A DNA stretch of 64,000 nucleotides from Symsagittifera roscoffensis (lineage: Eukaryota; Xenacoelomorpha; Acoela; Convolutidae), in contig NC_087071.1 of NCBI RefSeq assembly GCF_963678635.1, forward strand, positions 38,651,858-38,715,857, given 5' to 3'. Both the position numbers and the translations under genes were made by a program. This document shows, piece after piece, positions 48,961 to 59,300 of this stretch; positions within the stretch are counted from its first letter, which is position 1; the number at the start of each line of letters is the position of its first letter. The notes under the pieces were generated by a model, which saw only the letters and a program-made list of their open reading frames with translations, ran no database searches and was not told the origin of the DNA.

Positions 48961-49509
48961 ATGGACGCATCACTTGATGACGACTTGAGAGATTTTGAGG
49001 ACCTTCTCTCACTCCTGCCACCAACTGATCCACTGGACTTGCAGATTTCAGCACTCACTCAACAACCAACTGTTTCTACTACTACAACACCCACTGCAAA
49101 GCCAACCTCAACACGATCCTTCGTTGAGCCACTACTTCAAACCAATTCAGCTGTCCCAATAACTACAGCATCAAAGCCACCACCCCTAAAAATTTCACCC
49201 CCTGATTTCAAAATACCCCTGGTTCCCTCGAATTCCAAAATTAAAAAACGGACCCAGATTGTAAGACCATATAAGATACTAACGGCAAAGACGTCCGTAT
49301 CAACTTCTCAATATCCAACGACCATTAGGCGACAGCCCTTACACTCCACTGAATTAAATACTAAATTACATATTCAGTTAGAAAGGGAACGATACATTAA
49401 TTCTAACAGCAATCCCGGCTTCGATATGGATCTCAATTATGCTTTGAATCCATTAATCAATCGTTTTAAATTAGAAGCCTATCACCCTATAAAAAAATGT
49501 ACTCCATAA
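48961..49509 (+). CDS. Pro/Thr/Ser-rich ORF of element 2
   Basis: ATG 48961 to TAA 49509, 182 codons. The N-terminus is acidic (DASLDDDLRDFEDLL), a pattern resembling acidic-hydrophobic activation or protein-binding segments. A Thr/Pro/Ser-rich middle and a basic Lys/Arg-rich part follow (KKRTQIVRPYK). It starts 44 nt after the env tail. It ends at a run of seven A's that overlaps the next ORF, so it may be the N-terminal part of a longer frameshifted protein. No family was recognised. Confidence 0.6.
   Translation: MDASLDDDLRDFEDLLSLLPPTDPLDLQISALTQQPTVSTTTTPTAKPTSTRSFVEPLLQTNSAVPITTASKPPPLKISPPDFKIPLVPSNSKIKKRTQIVRPYKILTAKTSVSTSQYPTTIRRQPLHSTELNTKLHIQLERERYINSNSNPGFDMDLNYALNPLINRFKLEAYHPIKKCTP
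49491..49497 (+). promoter_or_regulatory. Candidate -1 frameshift slippery site A-AAA-AAA
   Basis: In the frame of the upstream ORF the codons are ATA AAA AAA TGT, so the heptamer obeys the X-XXY-YYZ rule. Slipping back one base enters the frame of the coiled-coil ORF exactly at ATG TAC. The stop of the zero frame is only 10 nt further on. Confidence 0.5.
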
Positions 49510-49718
49510 CTAATTCCCTTCTTGATTATCAAAAAATCTATGTCCCAGCAAAATATCTGACAGCAAAATTACAAACCCCCCAGTTAGATGACTATACTGA
49601 GCAAATTCAGCGCAGTCATATACATGAAACGCACCAAATCCGGGAGCTGAAAAAGCAAATCCACAATTTGAAAACAAAAAATCACCAACTTATAGCCCGG
49701 TTGGAAGGAAAATTGTAA
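49497..49718 (+). CDS. Coiled-coil ORF in the -1 frame, overlapping upstream ORF
   Basis: The frame runs from ATG 49497 to TAA 49716, 73 codons. The C-terminal half has a heptad-like pattern (HQIRELKKQIHNLKTKN) followed by LIARLEGKL, a short leucine-zipper-like coiled coil suited to dimerisation. It overlaps the previous ORF by 13 nt. Together with the acidic and basic segments of the upstream ORF, a fused product would look like a small bZIP-style or adaptor protein; this is inference. The ORF may also be translated from its own ATG. Confidence 0.5.
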   Translation: MYSITNSLLDYQKIYVPAKYLTAKLQTPQLDDYTEQIQRSHIHETHQIRELKKQIHNLKTKNHQLIARLEGKL

Positions 49719-50252
49719 AAATTTATCCTTTCATTTAAACATTTATTCTTTCGCTTTATATAGCTATGTAGTATAGCTATTAATTTTGCCTTTCTCAAAA
49801 ATTTTGACTTCTATAAAAAACAAAAAAAAAACAAAAAATACCCCCTTTGTATGAACCAGTCCTCCCCTTATTACGCGTATGGACATCCACTTCACATACT
49901 TCAAGACAGAAAGGAGACTTCGGAAAAAGAATGTTCAAGGAATAAAACTAACCTTCAAACTTTTTGAGAAACAAATAATTTTGATGTATTTAATTTTATA
50001 GTTAAATCCCTTGGTTGTGTAAACTCTATTTTGATTTATAAATGTAACTGATGTATTTATATTCATTCAAGCCTGACTCAAAGTATCAGTTGTTCAAAAA
50101 CATCTGCTACCTGTAATACCAACAAACTATTAAACCAACTTTATGAGATTGAAAGAAAAAGCTTCGATCGATCAACAATTACCCCACTATTCAAGTGAAA
50201 GTAATAAAAATGAAAGTTTCAGTTTATTCCTCTCCAAATAGGAGGATGGATA
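49719..50252 (+). other. 3' region and polypurine tract of element 2
   Basis: No gene was seen. 'caaaaaaaaaacaaaaaatacccccttt' and 'agacagaaaggagacttcgg' strings lie here, the latter resembling 'cagaaaggaagat' just before the element-1 3' LTR. GGAGGATGGA immediately upstream of the 3' LTR is the likely plus-strand primer. Confidence 0.5.
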
Positions 50253-50885
50253 TGTTCTGATTTCAAATAGAAACAGAAACATGAATTATTTTATTGCGTT
50301 CACAAAATGTGACGCCGCCGCCACCGCAAAAGAAATATGTTTTTATTCCCTTGCAAAAGGAAGGGAAATGCTATTGGAATATTTCGTATAACGTTTTAAG
50401 CATTGAGAATTGAAACGACTATTCTCATTCAATGCAAATATTAACGATTCCTCTCGTAAAATACGAGCATACGAAACCTTCTTCTCGTAAAATACGAATG
50501 TACGAATAGAGAATACGAAGTTAAGAAGTAACTTCTCATTTGATACGAAAAGTGGTACGATTTCCCATCTGAGTATAAATAGAAGCTCAAAACTACGGGA
50601 ATTCATTCCCAACAATATCTCTTCTAACACCAACACCACTCTCTTCTACCACCCCAACCAATCTCTAAAATAATATATACTCTCAGTAAAAATATCTCTA
50701 ATCTAACCGTAAAAATAGATATTGAGTCAAAAGGCAACTAGCTGTAAATTCATACTAACTTCTTTTCTAATAAAATATTTCTCAGCGAATTTTAGATTTA
50801 CTTTCTAAGATAGAAAGTAGAAAGGACCCTTTATTCCTAGCAAGCGTTTTGTCCGACGTATATAGTATTGCTAGCGTAATAAATT
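50253..50885 (+). repeat. 3' LTR of element 2
   Basis: 633 bp, about 1.3% different from 44230-44862 by eye, with the same palindrome pair and TATA box. It is followed by 7 bp (tcagttg) and then the right copy of the 145-bp flanking repeat. Confidence 0.93.
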
Positions 50886-50892
50886 TCAGTTG

Positions 50893-51037
50893 GATTGCTT
50901 ACCTGACAGATAAAAACTATTTTAATATATGGAAATCAGAAGTCAGCACAAACCCCTCTCAACATCAGCTCCAACATCTACTTTTTAGTTTGACTATGCG
51001 ATTTGATGGAGGAGTATCACTAGAATTTTGAAAAGTG
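50893..51037 (+). repeat. 145-bp flanking direct repeat, right copy
   Basis: Same as 44085-44229 with about three substitutions (for example aaatcag/aagtcag). Its divergence is similar to that between the two LTRs, suggesting the duplication and the insertion are of similar age. Confidence 0.9.
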
Positions 51038-52074
51038 ACGCAATATGTTTTGGATGGCCGCTTTGTTCGTTAGTTTCATACAAAAGAGGTTTAATTCTCA
51101 AAAAAGTGAAGAACTCGGGTTTTGAACAGTGGGTTTTTTGTCTCGTCGGCTGCTTCTGCGAGCTTTTTTTGGCTTGGCTTGAGAACAAGTTACTATCATG
51201 CAGACTCATCAATTTTATATACATCAAGTTACTATCATGATGACTCTTCGTAATTTCAAAATGGATTACCTTCTTTTTCAAATGAGGTTTAGTCTGGGTC
51301 TCAAAGTAATCTTCTCCATGTTTGATTTTTCCCTACCCCTCTTCAACTGCCACTCAATGTCACTGAAGCATTCTAAGACTGCTGGAGGTTGAATTTATCA
51401 GGATCAGTCGGGGTCGTTGTTATTGAAATCTTTGCCTGGTCATATACTGGCTTTGAAGTTCTAGGTTGAAGTTCGATTCAAGTTTCTGTATTGTTTTAGC
51501 AATGTCTTAGGTACATACAGGGTTCTTTGAACAAATTGTTCGGATAAGTTACACAAGTTTTGATGTACAATTTTGGTCTGCCTTTTTTCAAATTTAACAG
51601 TTATGTCATTTCCACTTTAGACTGATAAACCAGGATCTGCCACTTTTTATAACTGCCACTTTATTCAAAATTTTAAAGAGGCTAAAATTTTATCGGGAAA
51701 GTGAGGCTAAAGTGAGGATATTGATGGCTAATGCAATCACTGCAAAACAGCATCTGATGCTATGGGTTGATACTGTTTTTTCTGCTTCTAATAAGAAACC
51801 CACCTTTTTTGCCTGGTCAAGATAATGAAAGGCGGAAAAGGAACAAAAATTGGATAAGCTGAGGCCAAAGTATACAAGAGAAAAAATTTGTAACCTTCAA
51901 CAATATAAAACCGATTCTACAATCAAGAATCATGTCCAGACAATTTTCGCCTAGTAAAGGCAAAAAACCTCTATTTACTAACTACTTATTTGACAAATTT
52001 TTTTAAAAATGGAGCCCTTTTTACTCAAGATAAATGTGATTTTTGGTTCCAGGTGTGAATACTCAGAGAACGGT
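51038..52074. other. No supported gene
   Basis: Only short frames are present. A 'caagttactatcatg' string is repeated at about 51186 and 51225. Composition is slightly less AT-rich than the left arm of the window. Confidence 0.35.
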
Positions 52075-52346
52075 TGTAAAACAAGAATCAATTCTCCTTG
52101 TTTATGTTTATAGTATTGTAAATAATATAGATAATTTCGTACTTAGAAAATGTCATGACAAATCTTTTAAATACAACTCAAATCTTTCATAAGTTGTGTC
52201 AGAGTGAATGAGAGTACATAGTGATAATCTATAAAGGATTGGCAGGTCGGTCACGACCTTGATAAACAAAAAGGCAATTTAAGTTTAGCACGAATAGCTA
52301 GCACATTGATGACGTCATATGAACTAATAAATTACGCCATATCACA
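52075..52346 (-). repeat. Probable 3' LTR of element 3
   Basis: Reading the minus strand, a TGTGATATGG start follows the purine tract and TTTTACA is a possible end. A TATA-like 'tttatagatt' lies in the middle (plus 52228-52237). No second copy is in the window, so borders are provisional. Confidence 0.5.
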
Positions 52347-52358
52347 TTTCCCCCTCTC
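52347..52358 (-). promoter_or_regulatory. Polypurine tract of element 3
   Basis: Minus-strand GAGAGGGGGAAA directly upstream of the TG that starts the putative LTR is a standard plus-strand primer for a gypsy-type element. Confidence 0.65.
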
Positions 52359-52552
52359 GGGAAAAATTCAAACAACGTTTGAATTTCTTTATAGTAATGA
52401 AAACAAAAACAAATTTATGCCCTCACAGACAATAAACAATACGGCTTGTAACAAATAAACAAACACTAGAAGTTTTACAAATTAACTGATGTGACTTTTA
52501 GCGATGAACGGAAGTTTTGTAAGTTTGTATCGAAATCAAAGGTACGAAAGTT

Positions 52553-54867
52553 TTATTTGTCTGCCCGACGCAAAGGATGGTCAGAGGGACTCTTTTTGGG
52601 GAAGCGTGTAAATTTCCGATATAGACCTTCGGAATTATCGGGAACAACCACCCGAGACTGTCCTGCTTGGTTAATCGGTTCTGAGTCTGAATTAGCCACA
52701 ACAAAACGAACTTTCTTGTCGGGCGAAGCAGGAGTTGACGGAGGTGTAGACATCGACTGAGACTGAATAATATTCACAGAATGTCTGATGGGGCTACCGT
52801 AAAATGTAGTCTGTTTTTTACGTCGAGAAGAGGCACGGGACGAATTCGAAGAGGATGAGACATTTCCATCCGGTTCGGAAATTATGACGGGACCGCCTTG
52901 GGTGGGAAAGCCCGATGCTGCCACATTTGAAGAAGTTCCTTCTTGAGATTTAGGAATTGAAGATTCATCATCTGACGAAATAGGGATGAGGTCTGGACAT
53001 ACTGGACTTTTAATGACTGAAATAAGTGGCTTCGGTTTAACACTAATGGGGACCCCCGTTCCTTGATTGCCAGACGTGGAAGAAGATACTGTCAGGTCTA
53101 CTACTGGAGTAGAGTGCTGCGGAGAAGGGATGAATTGTACACCTGGAGCCTCTGAGACTGAAGATTGCTTCGATTTAGTCGACACAATTTGGCCACGCGA
53201 TTGAGTAATTGAAGATGGCAGAGATGGGAACTTCGAATGAGCAGGGATCTGTAACGTTTTAGCTGTGATGTGTTGACGAGAACTCGATTGTTTTGTTTTA
53301 GCTGCGATGTGTTGGCGAGAACTCGATTGTTTGAGTGGCCGATTATCTTCTGATGACGACGGAGAAGAGACACAATGGGGCGTTTCTGCCCCTTCTTGAC
53401 AGGCGTAAGTTGTTTGCCTGAAAAACTTAGATCGGTTGATTTAAGACGTACCGCCAAATGATTTCTTCTAATCACTTTCCCCTTATCCGAAATATATGTG
53501 GACCCAGTAATCCGCACGATTTTGCCCTTAAAAGGTTTGAAAAGTTCTCGGCCAGACTTCCTATTTAGAAATTTCCTAAAAATTTCGACTTTAGTTGGTT
53601 CATTCAATACTAAATAATCCAAATTACGTTTTGGTAACGACGGGCGAATTTGATCCAACTGCATCTGATTCCTAAATCTAAGGGTACCAGCTGACAAATT
53701 AGAGCGAAGGGTGGCTGCGAGGACTTGATTTCTCTCCGTCAACGTCTTCAAAGCTTTGACTCCCTCCTGGTGGGACAATGACTTTTTCAATGTCAACCAC
53801 TGATTGGCGGAATGTGCCAGGTTCTCCAGAGCGCGGTAAGGAGGAGTGTCTGAAAGTGAATCCGTAGATCCACCAAAGTATGGAGACACCGTCGGGCTTG
53901 ACTGCCCCTTCCTGACCACTTTTATCCTCGGTCGGCTATCGCACTGCTCCCGACGCTGTTCGGGTGTTAAAATGTCCCTTTCCAATTGTTGGTTATCTAA
54001 ATTAACGCCCGTAGATAAACGCTCAGCCGCAATGGATAGCTCCGTATTCGGAGGACGGCCATAATGAAGCTCAAACGGGGAAACCCCAGTAACAGAATTT
54101 TTTGTAATCCGAATATCTTCAATAATATTTCTAAGAGTATCTTGAATATTTGAAAAATCCGAACTTAACCGCGAGGCGCCTAAACGACGTTTAATTGTTT
54201 GAATCGACCTTTCTACTAAACCGCAACCACGATGGTCCCCCACCGGGCAGAAATATTTTGCAATATTTTTCTCTTGACAAAAATTTTGCACTAATTTGTT
54301 CTTAAAACCAGAGTATTGGTCAGTTTTGATAGATTTGGGGATACTGTGCTGTTGAATAGACGATTTAAGAAATTTAATAATCTTCCGTCCTCCCGTAGAA
54401 CGCGTAATCATAGCTGACGGATATTTTGAGTAACGGTCGATCGCGACCAAGATATACATACTGTTACCAAACGAATCAAGTAGAGGACCCGCGTAATCGA
54501 GCTGCAGCTCTTCATTAGGGCCAGACAAAAGGGGTAAAGGCTTGGAAGAGTTAAATGAAGCGTTCGCTTTCAAATTCTTACCAAACTTTGTGCATTGGGG
54601 ACAATCTTTGCAAAGCTGGACGATATCTCGATGCATTCGGGGCCACCAGATATATTGCGCAGCATCAACCATGGCCAACTGACACGCATGCGACCTATGC
54701 AGTCGAGACAATAATGGTTTTCGTAGGCACATGGGTATAGCGATCCTATTATCTACAACAATACAGCCATCAACCACCGCTGCACAATGCCAAAAGGATT
54801 TTATATAGGAATCTATACGACAAAATCCTTCGTAGTCCCGATTAATGATCGCTCGTTTCATGAGGCA
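52553..54867 (-). pseudogene. Pol C-terminal part: integrase plus long tail, element 3
   Basis: The upstream frame (gap edge to 53101) carries an HHCC zinc domain (HRSH...CKDCPQC, about 54660-54590). The catalytic core has Asp 54498 (QLDYAGPL), Asp 54321 (IKTDQYSG) and Glu 54213 (GLVERSIQTI). Spacing is D-58-D-35-E, as in Ty3/gypsy integrases, with all three residues present. A tail with a 'KPFKGKIVRITGSTYI' segment follows (about 53545-53495). Near 53370-53400 the meaningful frame moves by -1 and runs to 52553 through a Ser/Pro-rich region ending with a TTFYGSPI motif and basic residues; the older frame continues only as a shadow to 53101. A 39-bp in-frame tandem duplication lies at 53256-53333. 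RT and RNase H are missing into the gap. The shift could be a sequencing error, a decay mutation or a real -1 event. Confidence 0.85.
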
Positions 54868-55067
54868 NNNNNNNNNNNNNNNNNNNNNNNNNNNNNNNNN
54901 NNNNNNNNNNNNNNNNNNNNNNNNNNNNNNNNNNNNNNNNNNNNNNNNNNNNNNNNNNNNNNNNNNNNNNNNNNNNNNNNNNNNNNNNNNNNNNNNNNNN
55001 NNNNNNNNNNNNNNNNNNNNNNNNNNNNNNNNNNNNNNNNNNNNNNNNNNNNNNNNNNNNNNNNNNN
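54868..55067. other. 200-N assembly gap
   Basis: Exactly 200 N, a conventional placeholder, so the true distance and content are unknown. Frames reported across it are meaningless. Confidence 0.99.
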
Positions 55068-55320
55068 AAAGTTGCGGGTGGAATAATCCTCCTTTCATTA
55101 CCCCCCCCCCCCCCAGCGTTTGCCCATTTACAACAACAACCCCCTCCCCCCCGCCCGGAAGTTCAGTGGATGGGGGAGTCGGGTGGGGGAGGGGTGGGTT
55201 GAGGTGGAGGGATGTTCACGTGAGGGGGGGGGGGGTTTGATTAGGTGGGGGGTTTAGTGGGGGGAGGGGAGCAAAGGGGCAAACGTTGCGGGGGGGGGAC
55301 GGAGTTGGGAGAGCTTAACG
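55068..55320. repeat. G/C homopolymer-rich tract next to the gap
   Basis: Runs of 9-14 C or G on both strands (55101-55114 C; 55147-55154 C; 55223-55233 G; 55290-55297 G) are embedded in G-rich, CA-poor sequence unlike anything else here. It may be a true low-complexity tract with quadruplex potential, or low-quality sequence at a contig edge. Confidence 0.6.
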
Positions 55321-56075
55321 AAATCTTTTTGCAATTTGAGTTTAGGTTTAGAAATGGGTTAGGCCGTACACTCGCTCTGCAAAATTTCCGCATAACTCAC
55401 TTGATAAATGCAGAAATTCTTGCTAAACTTTGCACGACGCGCGAAACAAAAAAAAAGTTGAAAAAAAATCCATTTTAAGGTGATTTCCCATAAATTATAA
55501 AATCCATTATAACCCTATATTGGATTCCAAATGAACTATAATGCGTTTTGTTTTGGCGAGAAAAATGGATTTAAATCCATTTTTAGTCCAATTTTGTTGT
55601 CTGAAAATAAGATGGGAATCGATTATATTTACAACTTTTTAGACCATGAAAATCCATTATAATCGATTTGTTTTCACTTTTCTTAAATGCAGGAACGCTT
55701 GTCTAAAAATTGTGCAGGTGGCCATAATCATGTAAGAACTCAGAATTCAAAAACGTTCCTTTGATCAAACTGTAACATCGTTTTTTTGCAGTTTAGAACA
55801 CCAATAGTCTTTCGAAAATATATTATTAGCAAAAAAATCAAGAAGGTTTTGAACAAAAGCCAATTATTTGCTTGAAATTTAGCCTGAGAAGTTTTTTGAG
55901 GCTTTCACTTTTAATTTATTTTTCAAACCTTTTAAACACTTACCTTATCCTTTTGCTCTAAATGGATAAAAAAAAACATTTTAGAAAAAAAAGCAAAAGG
56001 AAATTTTCTCTGCATACGGTCGAACCCTCTGTAAGATTTTCTTTTAGTGAATCGTCTTACTCTTCTTACTTCCAG
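55321..56075. other. Intronic or intergenic; possible relative of the TIR element
   Basis: AT-rich sequence at 55480-55690 has repeated 'aaatccattataa' and 'aatcgatta' strings like those in the inverted-repeat element at 38126-39578. It may be a decayed copy. No upstream exon of the channel gene was found here, although 56063-56075 is its pyrimidine-rich acceptor (cttacttccag). Confidence 0.4.
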
Positions 56076-56280
56076 GTGGCTTTTTGGATCAACAGGGAAG
56101 GAATTCCCGGCCGAGCATGTCTGTCAATCACAACTGTCCTGTCTCTCATCACTCTGATTGGATCCACCAACTCAAAACTACCCAATGTGTCTGCAGTGAA
56201 AGCACTCGATGTTTATTTCTTCATCTGTTTCGGATATGTGTTCGGAGGGCTGTTAGAGTTTGCGACAGTTATTTATTTAG
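56076..56280 (+). CDS. Exon of a Cys-loop ligand-gated ion channel (TM2-TM3)
   Basis: A 205-bp exon lies between an acceptor (tcttacttccag|G) and a donor (tttag|GTAGGT). It starts in phase 0 and ends in phase 1, giving 68 codons. It encodes the end of TM1 (VAFWINREG), the pore-lining TM2 (RACLSITTVLSLITLIGSTN), the TM2-TM3 loop (KLPNVSAVKALDVYFF) and TM3 (FICFGYVFGGLLEFATV). The pre-TM2 segment I-P-G-R has Pro at -2', and no Glu at -1', the pattern of anion-selective members (GABA-, glutamate-, histamine-, pH- or amine-gated chloride channels). The ligand cannot be told from this exon. The extracellular domain, TM1 and TM4 are outside the window or in gapped sequence. It is the only clear host gene, and the reading frame is intact. 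Confidence 0.88.
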
Positions 56281-56300
56281 GTAGGTACGGTTTTAAAACC

Positions 56301-59300
56301 ATATATCCACGAGAGAAAGGAGCAACATAACAGCTTTACAGCTCGTTACGGCTAGCCGCTGTTGTGCCCCTGCTTAAAAATTAAATGCAATTTTTTTGCT
56401 ATTTTCCTGGGCTGTGTAATGTTGCCTCAACCTCAAGCAACAAGCGCTTGGTGAGAATAACTTTGTGAATAATGTGGGGCAAGATGGTTGTTTTGTCGAA
56501 AGAACAATACTATTAAGACTATTTATCCACGAGAGGACGGACCAACATGCAAACTATAAAGCTCATCACTGCGAACCGCTGTTGTGCCCCTCTGCTTAAA
56601 ACTAAATGCAATTTTTTTGCTAATTTCCTGGGCTGTGTAATGTTGCCTCAACCACAAGCAACAAGCGCTTGGTGAGAAAAACTTTGTGAATAATGTGGGG
56701 CAAGATGGTTGTTTTGTCGAAAGAACAATACTATTAAGACTATTTATCCACGAGAGGACGGACCAACATGCAAACTATAAAGCTCATCACTGCGAACCGC
56801 TGTTGTGCCCCTCTGCTTAAAACTAAATGCAATTTTTTTGCTAATTTCCTGGGCTGTGTAATGTTGCCTCAACCACAAGCAACAAGCGCTTGGTGAGAAA
56901 AACTTTGTGAATAATGTGGGGCAAGATGTTTGTTTTGTCGAAAGAACAATACTATTAAGACTATTTATCCACGAGAGGACGGACCAACATGCAAACTATA
57001 AAGCTCATCACTGCGAACCGCTGTTGTGCCCCTCTGCTTAAAACTGAATGCAATTTTTTTGCTATTTTCCTGGGCTGTGTAATGTTGCCTCAACCTCAAG
57101 CAACAAGCGCTTGGTGAGAATAACTTTGTGAATAATGTGGGGCAAGATGGTTGTTTTGTCGAAAGAACAATAATATTAAGACTATTTATCCACGAGAGGA
57201 CGGACCAACATGCAAACTATAAAGCTCATCACTGCGAACCGCTGTTGTGCCCCTCTGCTTAAAACTAAATGCAATTTTTTTGCTATTTTCCTGGGCTGCG
57301 TAATGTTGCCTCAACCTCAAGCAACAAGCCCTTGGTGAGAATAACTTTGTGAATAATGTGGGGCAAGATGGTTGTTTTGTCGAAAGAACAATACTATTAA
57401 GAATATTTATCCACGAGAGGACGGACCAACAAGCAAACTATAAAGCTCATCACTGCGAACCGCTGTTGTGTACCTCTACTTAAAACTAAATGCAATTTTT
57501 TTGCTATTTTCCTGGGCTGTGTAATGTTGCCTCAACCTCAAGCAACAAGCGCTTGGTGAGAATAACTTTGTGAATAATGTGGGGCAAGATGGTTGTTTTG
57601 TCGAAAGAACAATACTATTAAGACTATTTATCCACGAGAGGACGGACCAACATGCAAACTATAAAGCTCATCACTGCGAACCGCTGTTGTGCCCCTCTGC
57701 TTAAAACTAAATGCAATTTTTTTGCTATTTTCCTGGGCTGCGTAATGTTGCCTCAACCTCAAGCAACAAGCCCCTGGTGAGAAAAACTTTGTGAATAACG
57801 TGGGGCATGATGGTTGTTTTGTCGAAAGAACAATACTATTAAGAATATTTATCCACGAGAGGACGGACCAACATGCAAACTATAAAGCTCATCACTGCGA
57901 ACCGCTGTTGTGCCCCTCTGCTTAAAACTGAATGCAATTTTTTTGCTATTTTCCTGGGCTGTGTAATGTTGCCTCAACCTCAAGCAACAAGCGCTTGGTG
58001 AGAATAACTTTGTGAATAATGTGGGGCAAGATGGTTGTTTTGTCGAAAGAACAATACTATTAAGACTATTTATCCACGAGAGGACGGACCAACATGCAAA
58101 CTATAAAGCTCATCACTGCGAACCGCTGTTGTGCCCCTCTGCTTATAACTAAATGCAATTTTTTTGCTTTTTTCCTGGGCTGCGTAATGTTGCCTCAACC
58201 TCAAGCAACAAGCCCTTGGTGAGAATAACTTTGTGAATAATGTGGGGCAAGATGGTTGTTTTGTCGAAAGAACAATACTATTAAGAATATTTATCCACGA
58301 GAGGACGGACCAACATGCAAACTATAAAGCTCATCACTGCGAACCGCTGTTGTGCCCCTCTGCTTAAAACTGAATGCAATTTTTTTGCTATTTTCCTGGG
58401 CTGTGTAATGTTGCCTCAACCTCAAGCAACAAGCGCTTGGTGAGAATAACTTTGTGAATAATGTGGGGCAAGATGGTTGTTTTGTCGAAAGAACAATACT
58501 ATTAAGACTATTTATCCACGAGAGGACGGACAAACATGCAAACTATAAAGCTCATCGCTGCGAACCGCTGTTGTGCCCCTCTGCTTAAAACTGAATGCAA
58601 TTTTTTTGCTATTTTCCTGGGCTGTGTAATGTTGCCTCAACCTCAAGCAACAAGCGCTTGGTGAGAATAACTTTGTGAATAATGTGGGGCAAGATGGTTG
58701 TTTTGTCGAAAGAACAATACTATTAAGACTATTTATCCACGAGAGGACGGACCAACATGCAAACTATAAAGCTCATCACTGCGAACCGCTGTTGTGCCCC
58801 TCTGCTTGAAACTAAATGCAATTTTTTTGCTATTTTCCTGGGCTGCGTAATGTTGCCTCAACCTCAAGCAACAAGCCCTTGGTGAGAATAACTTTGTGAA
58901 TAATGTGGGGCAAGATGGTTGTTTTGTCGAAAGAACAATACTATTAAGAATATTTATCCACGAGAGGACGGACCAACATGCAAACTATAAAGCTCATCAC
59001 TGCGAACCGCTGTTGTGCCCCTCTGCTTAAAACTGAATGCAATTTTTTTGCTATTTTCCTGGGCTGTGTAATGTTGCCTCAACCTCAAGCAACAAGCGCT
59101 TGGTGAGAATCACTTTGTGAATAATGTGGGGCAAGATGGTTGTTTTGTCGAAAGAACAATACTATTAAGACTATTTATCCACGAGAGGACGGACCAACAT
59201 GGAAACTATAAAGCTCATCACTGCGAACCGCTGTTGTGCCCCTCTGCTTAAAACTAAATGCAATTTTTTTGCTATTTTCCTGGGCTGTGTAATGTTGCCT

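Larger units (their letters stand above)
44230..50885 (+). mobile_element. Element 2: 6.7-kb env-carrying LTR element without gag or pol
   Basis: Two 633-bp LTRs differ at about eight positions by eye. A primer-binding start follows the first and a purine tract (ggaggatgga, 50240-50249) precedes the second. The interior (about 5.4 kb) has a 55-codon plus-strand ORF, a spliced minus-strand gene, an env glycoprotein, and a Pro/Thr-rich ORF overlapped by a coiled-coil ORF. No Gag knuckle, protease, RT or integrase motif was found in any frame. The shared primer-binding sequence and homologous env suggest it depends on an element-1-like relative for movement. The LTR ends are TG at the left but not CA at the right, so the exact right border is uncertain by 1-2 bp. 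Confidence 0.88.
52075..54867 (-). mobile_element. Element 3: 3' part of a Ty3/gypsy element, cut by the gap
   Basis: On the minus strand, integrase and a long Pol tail are followed by a polypurine tract and a probable 3' LTR. The 5' part (gag, protease, RT) would lie at higher coordinates, but a 200-N gap and then unrelated sequence follow. It is therefore truncated or mis-assembled. Base composition (near 45% GC in integrase) is clearly richer than elements 1 and 2, indicating a different lineage or a younger arrival. Confidence 0.82.
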
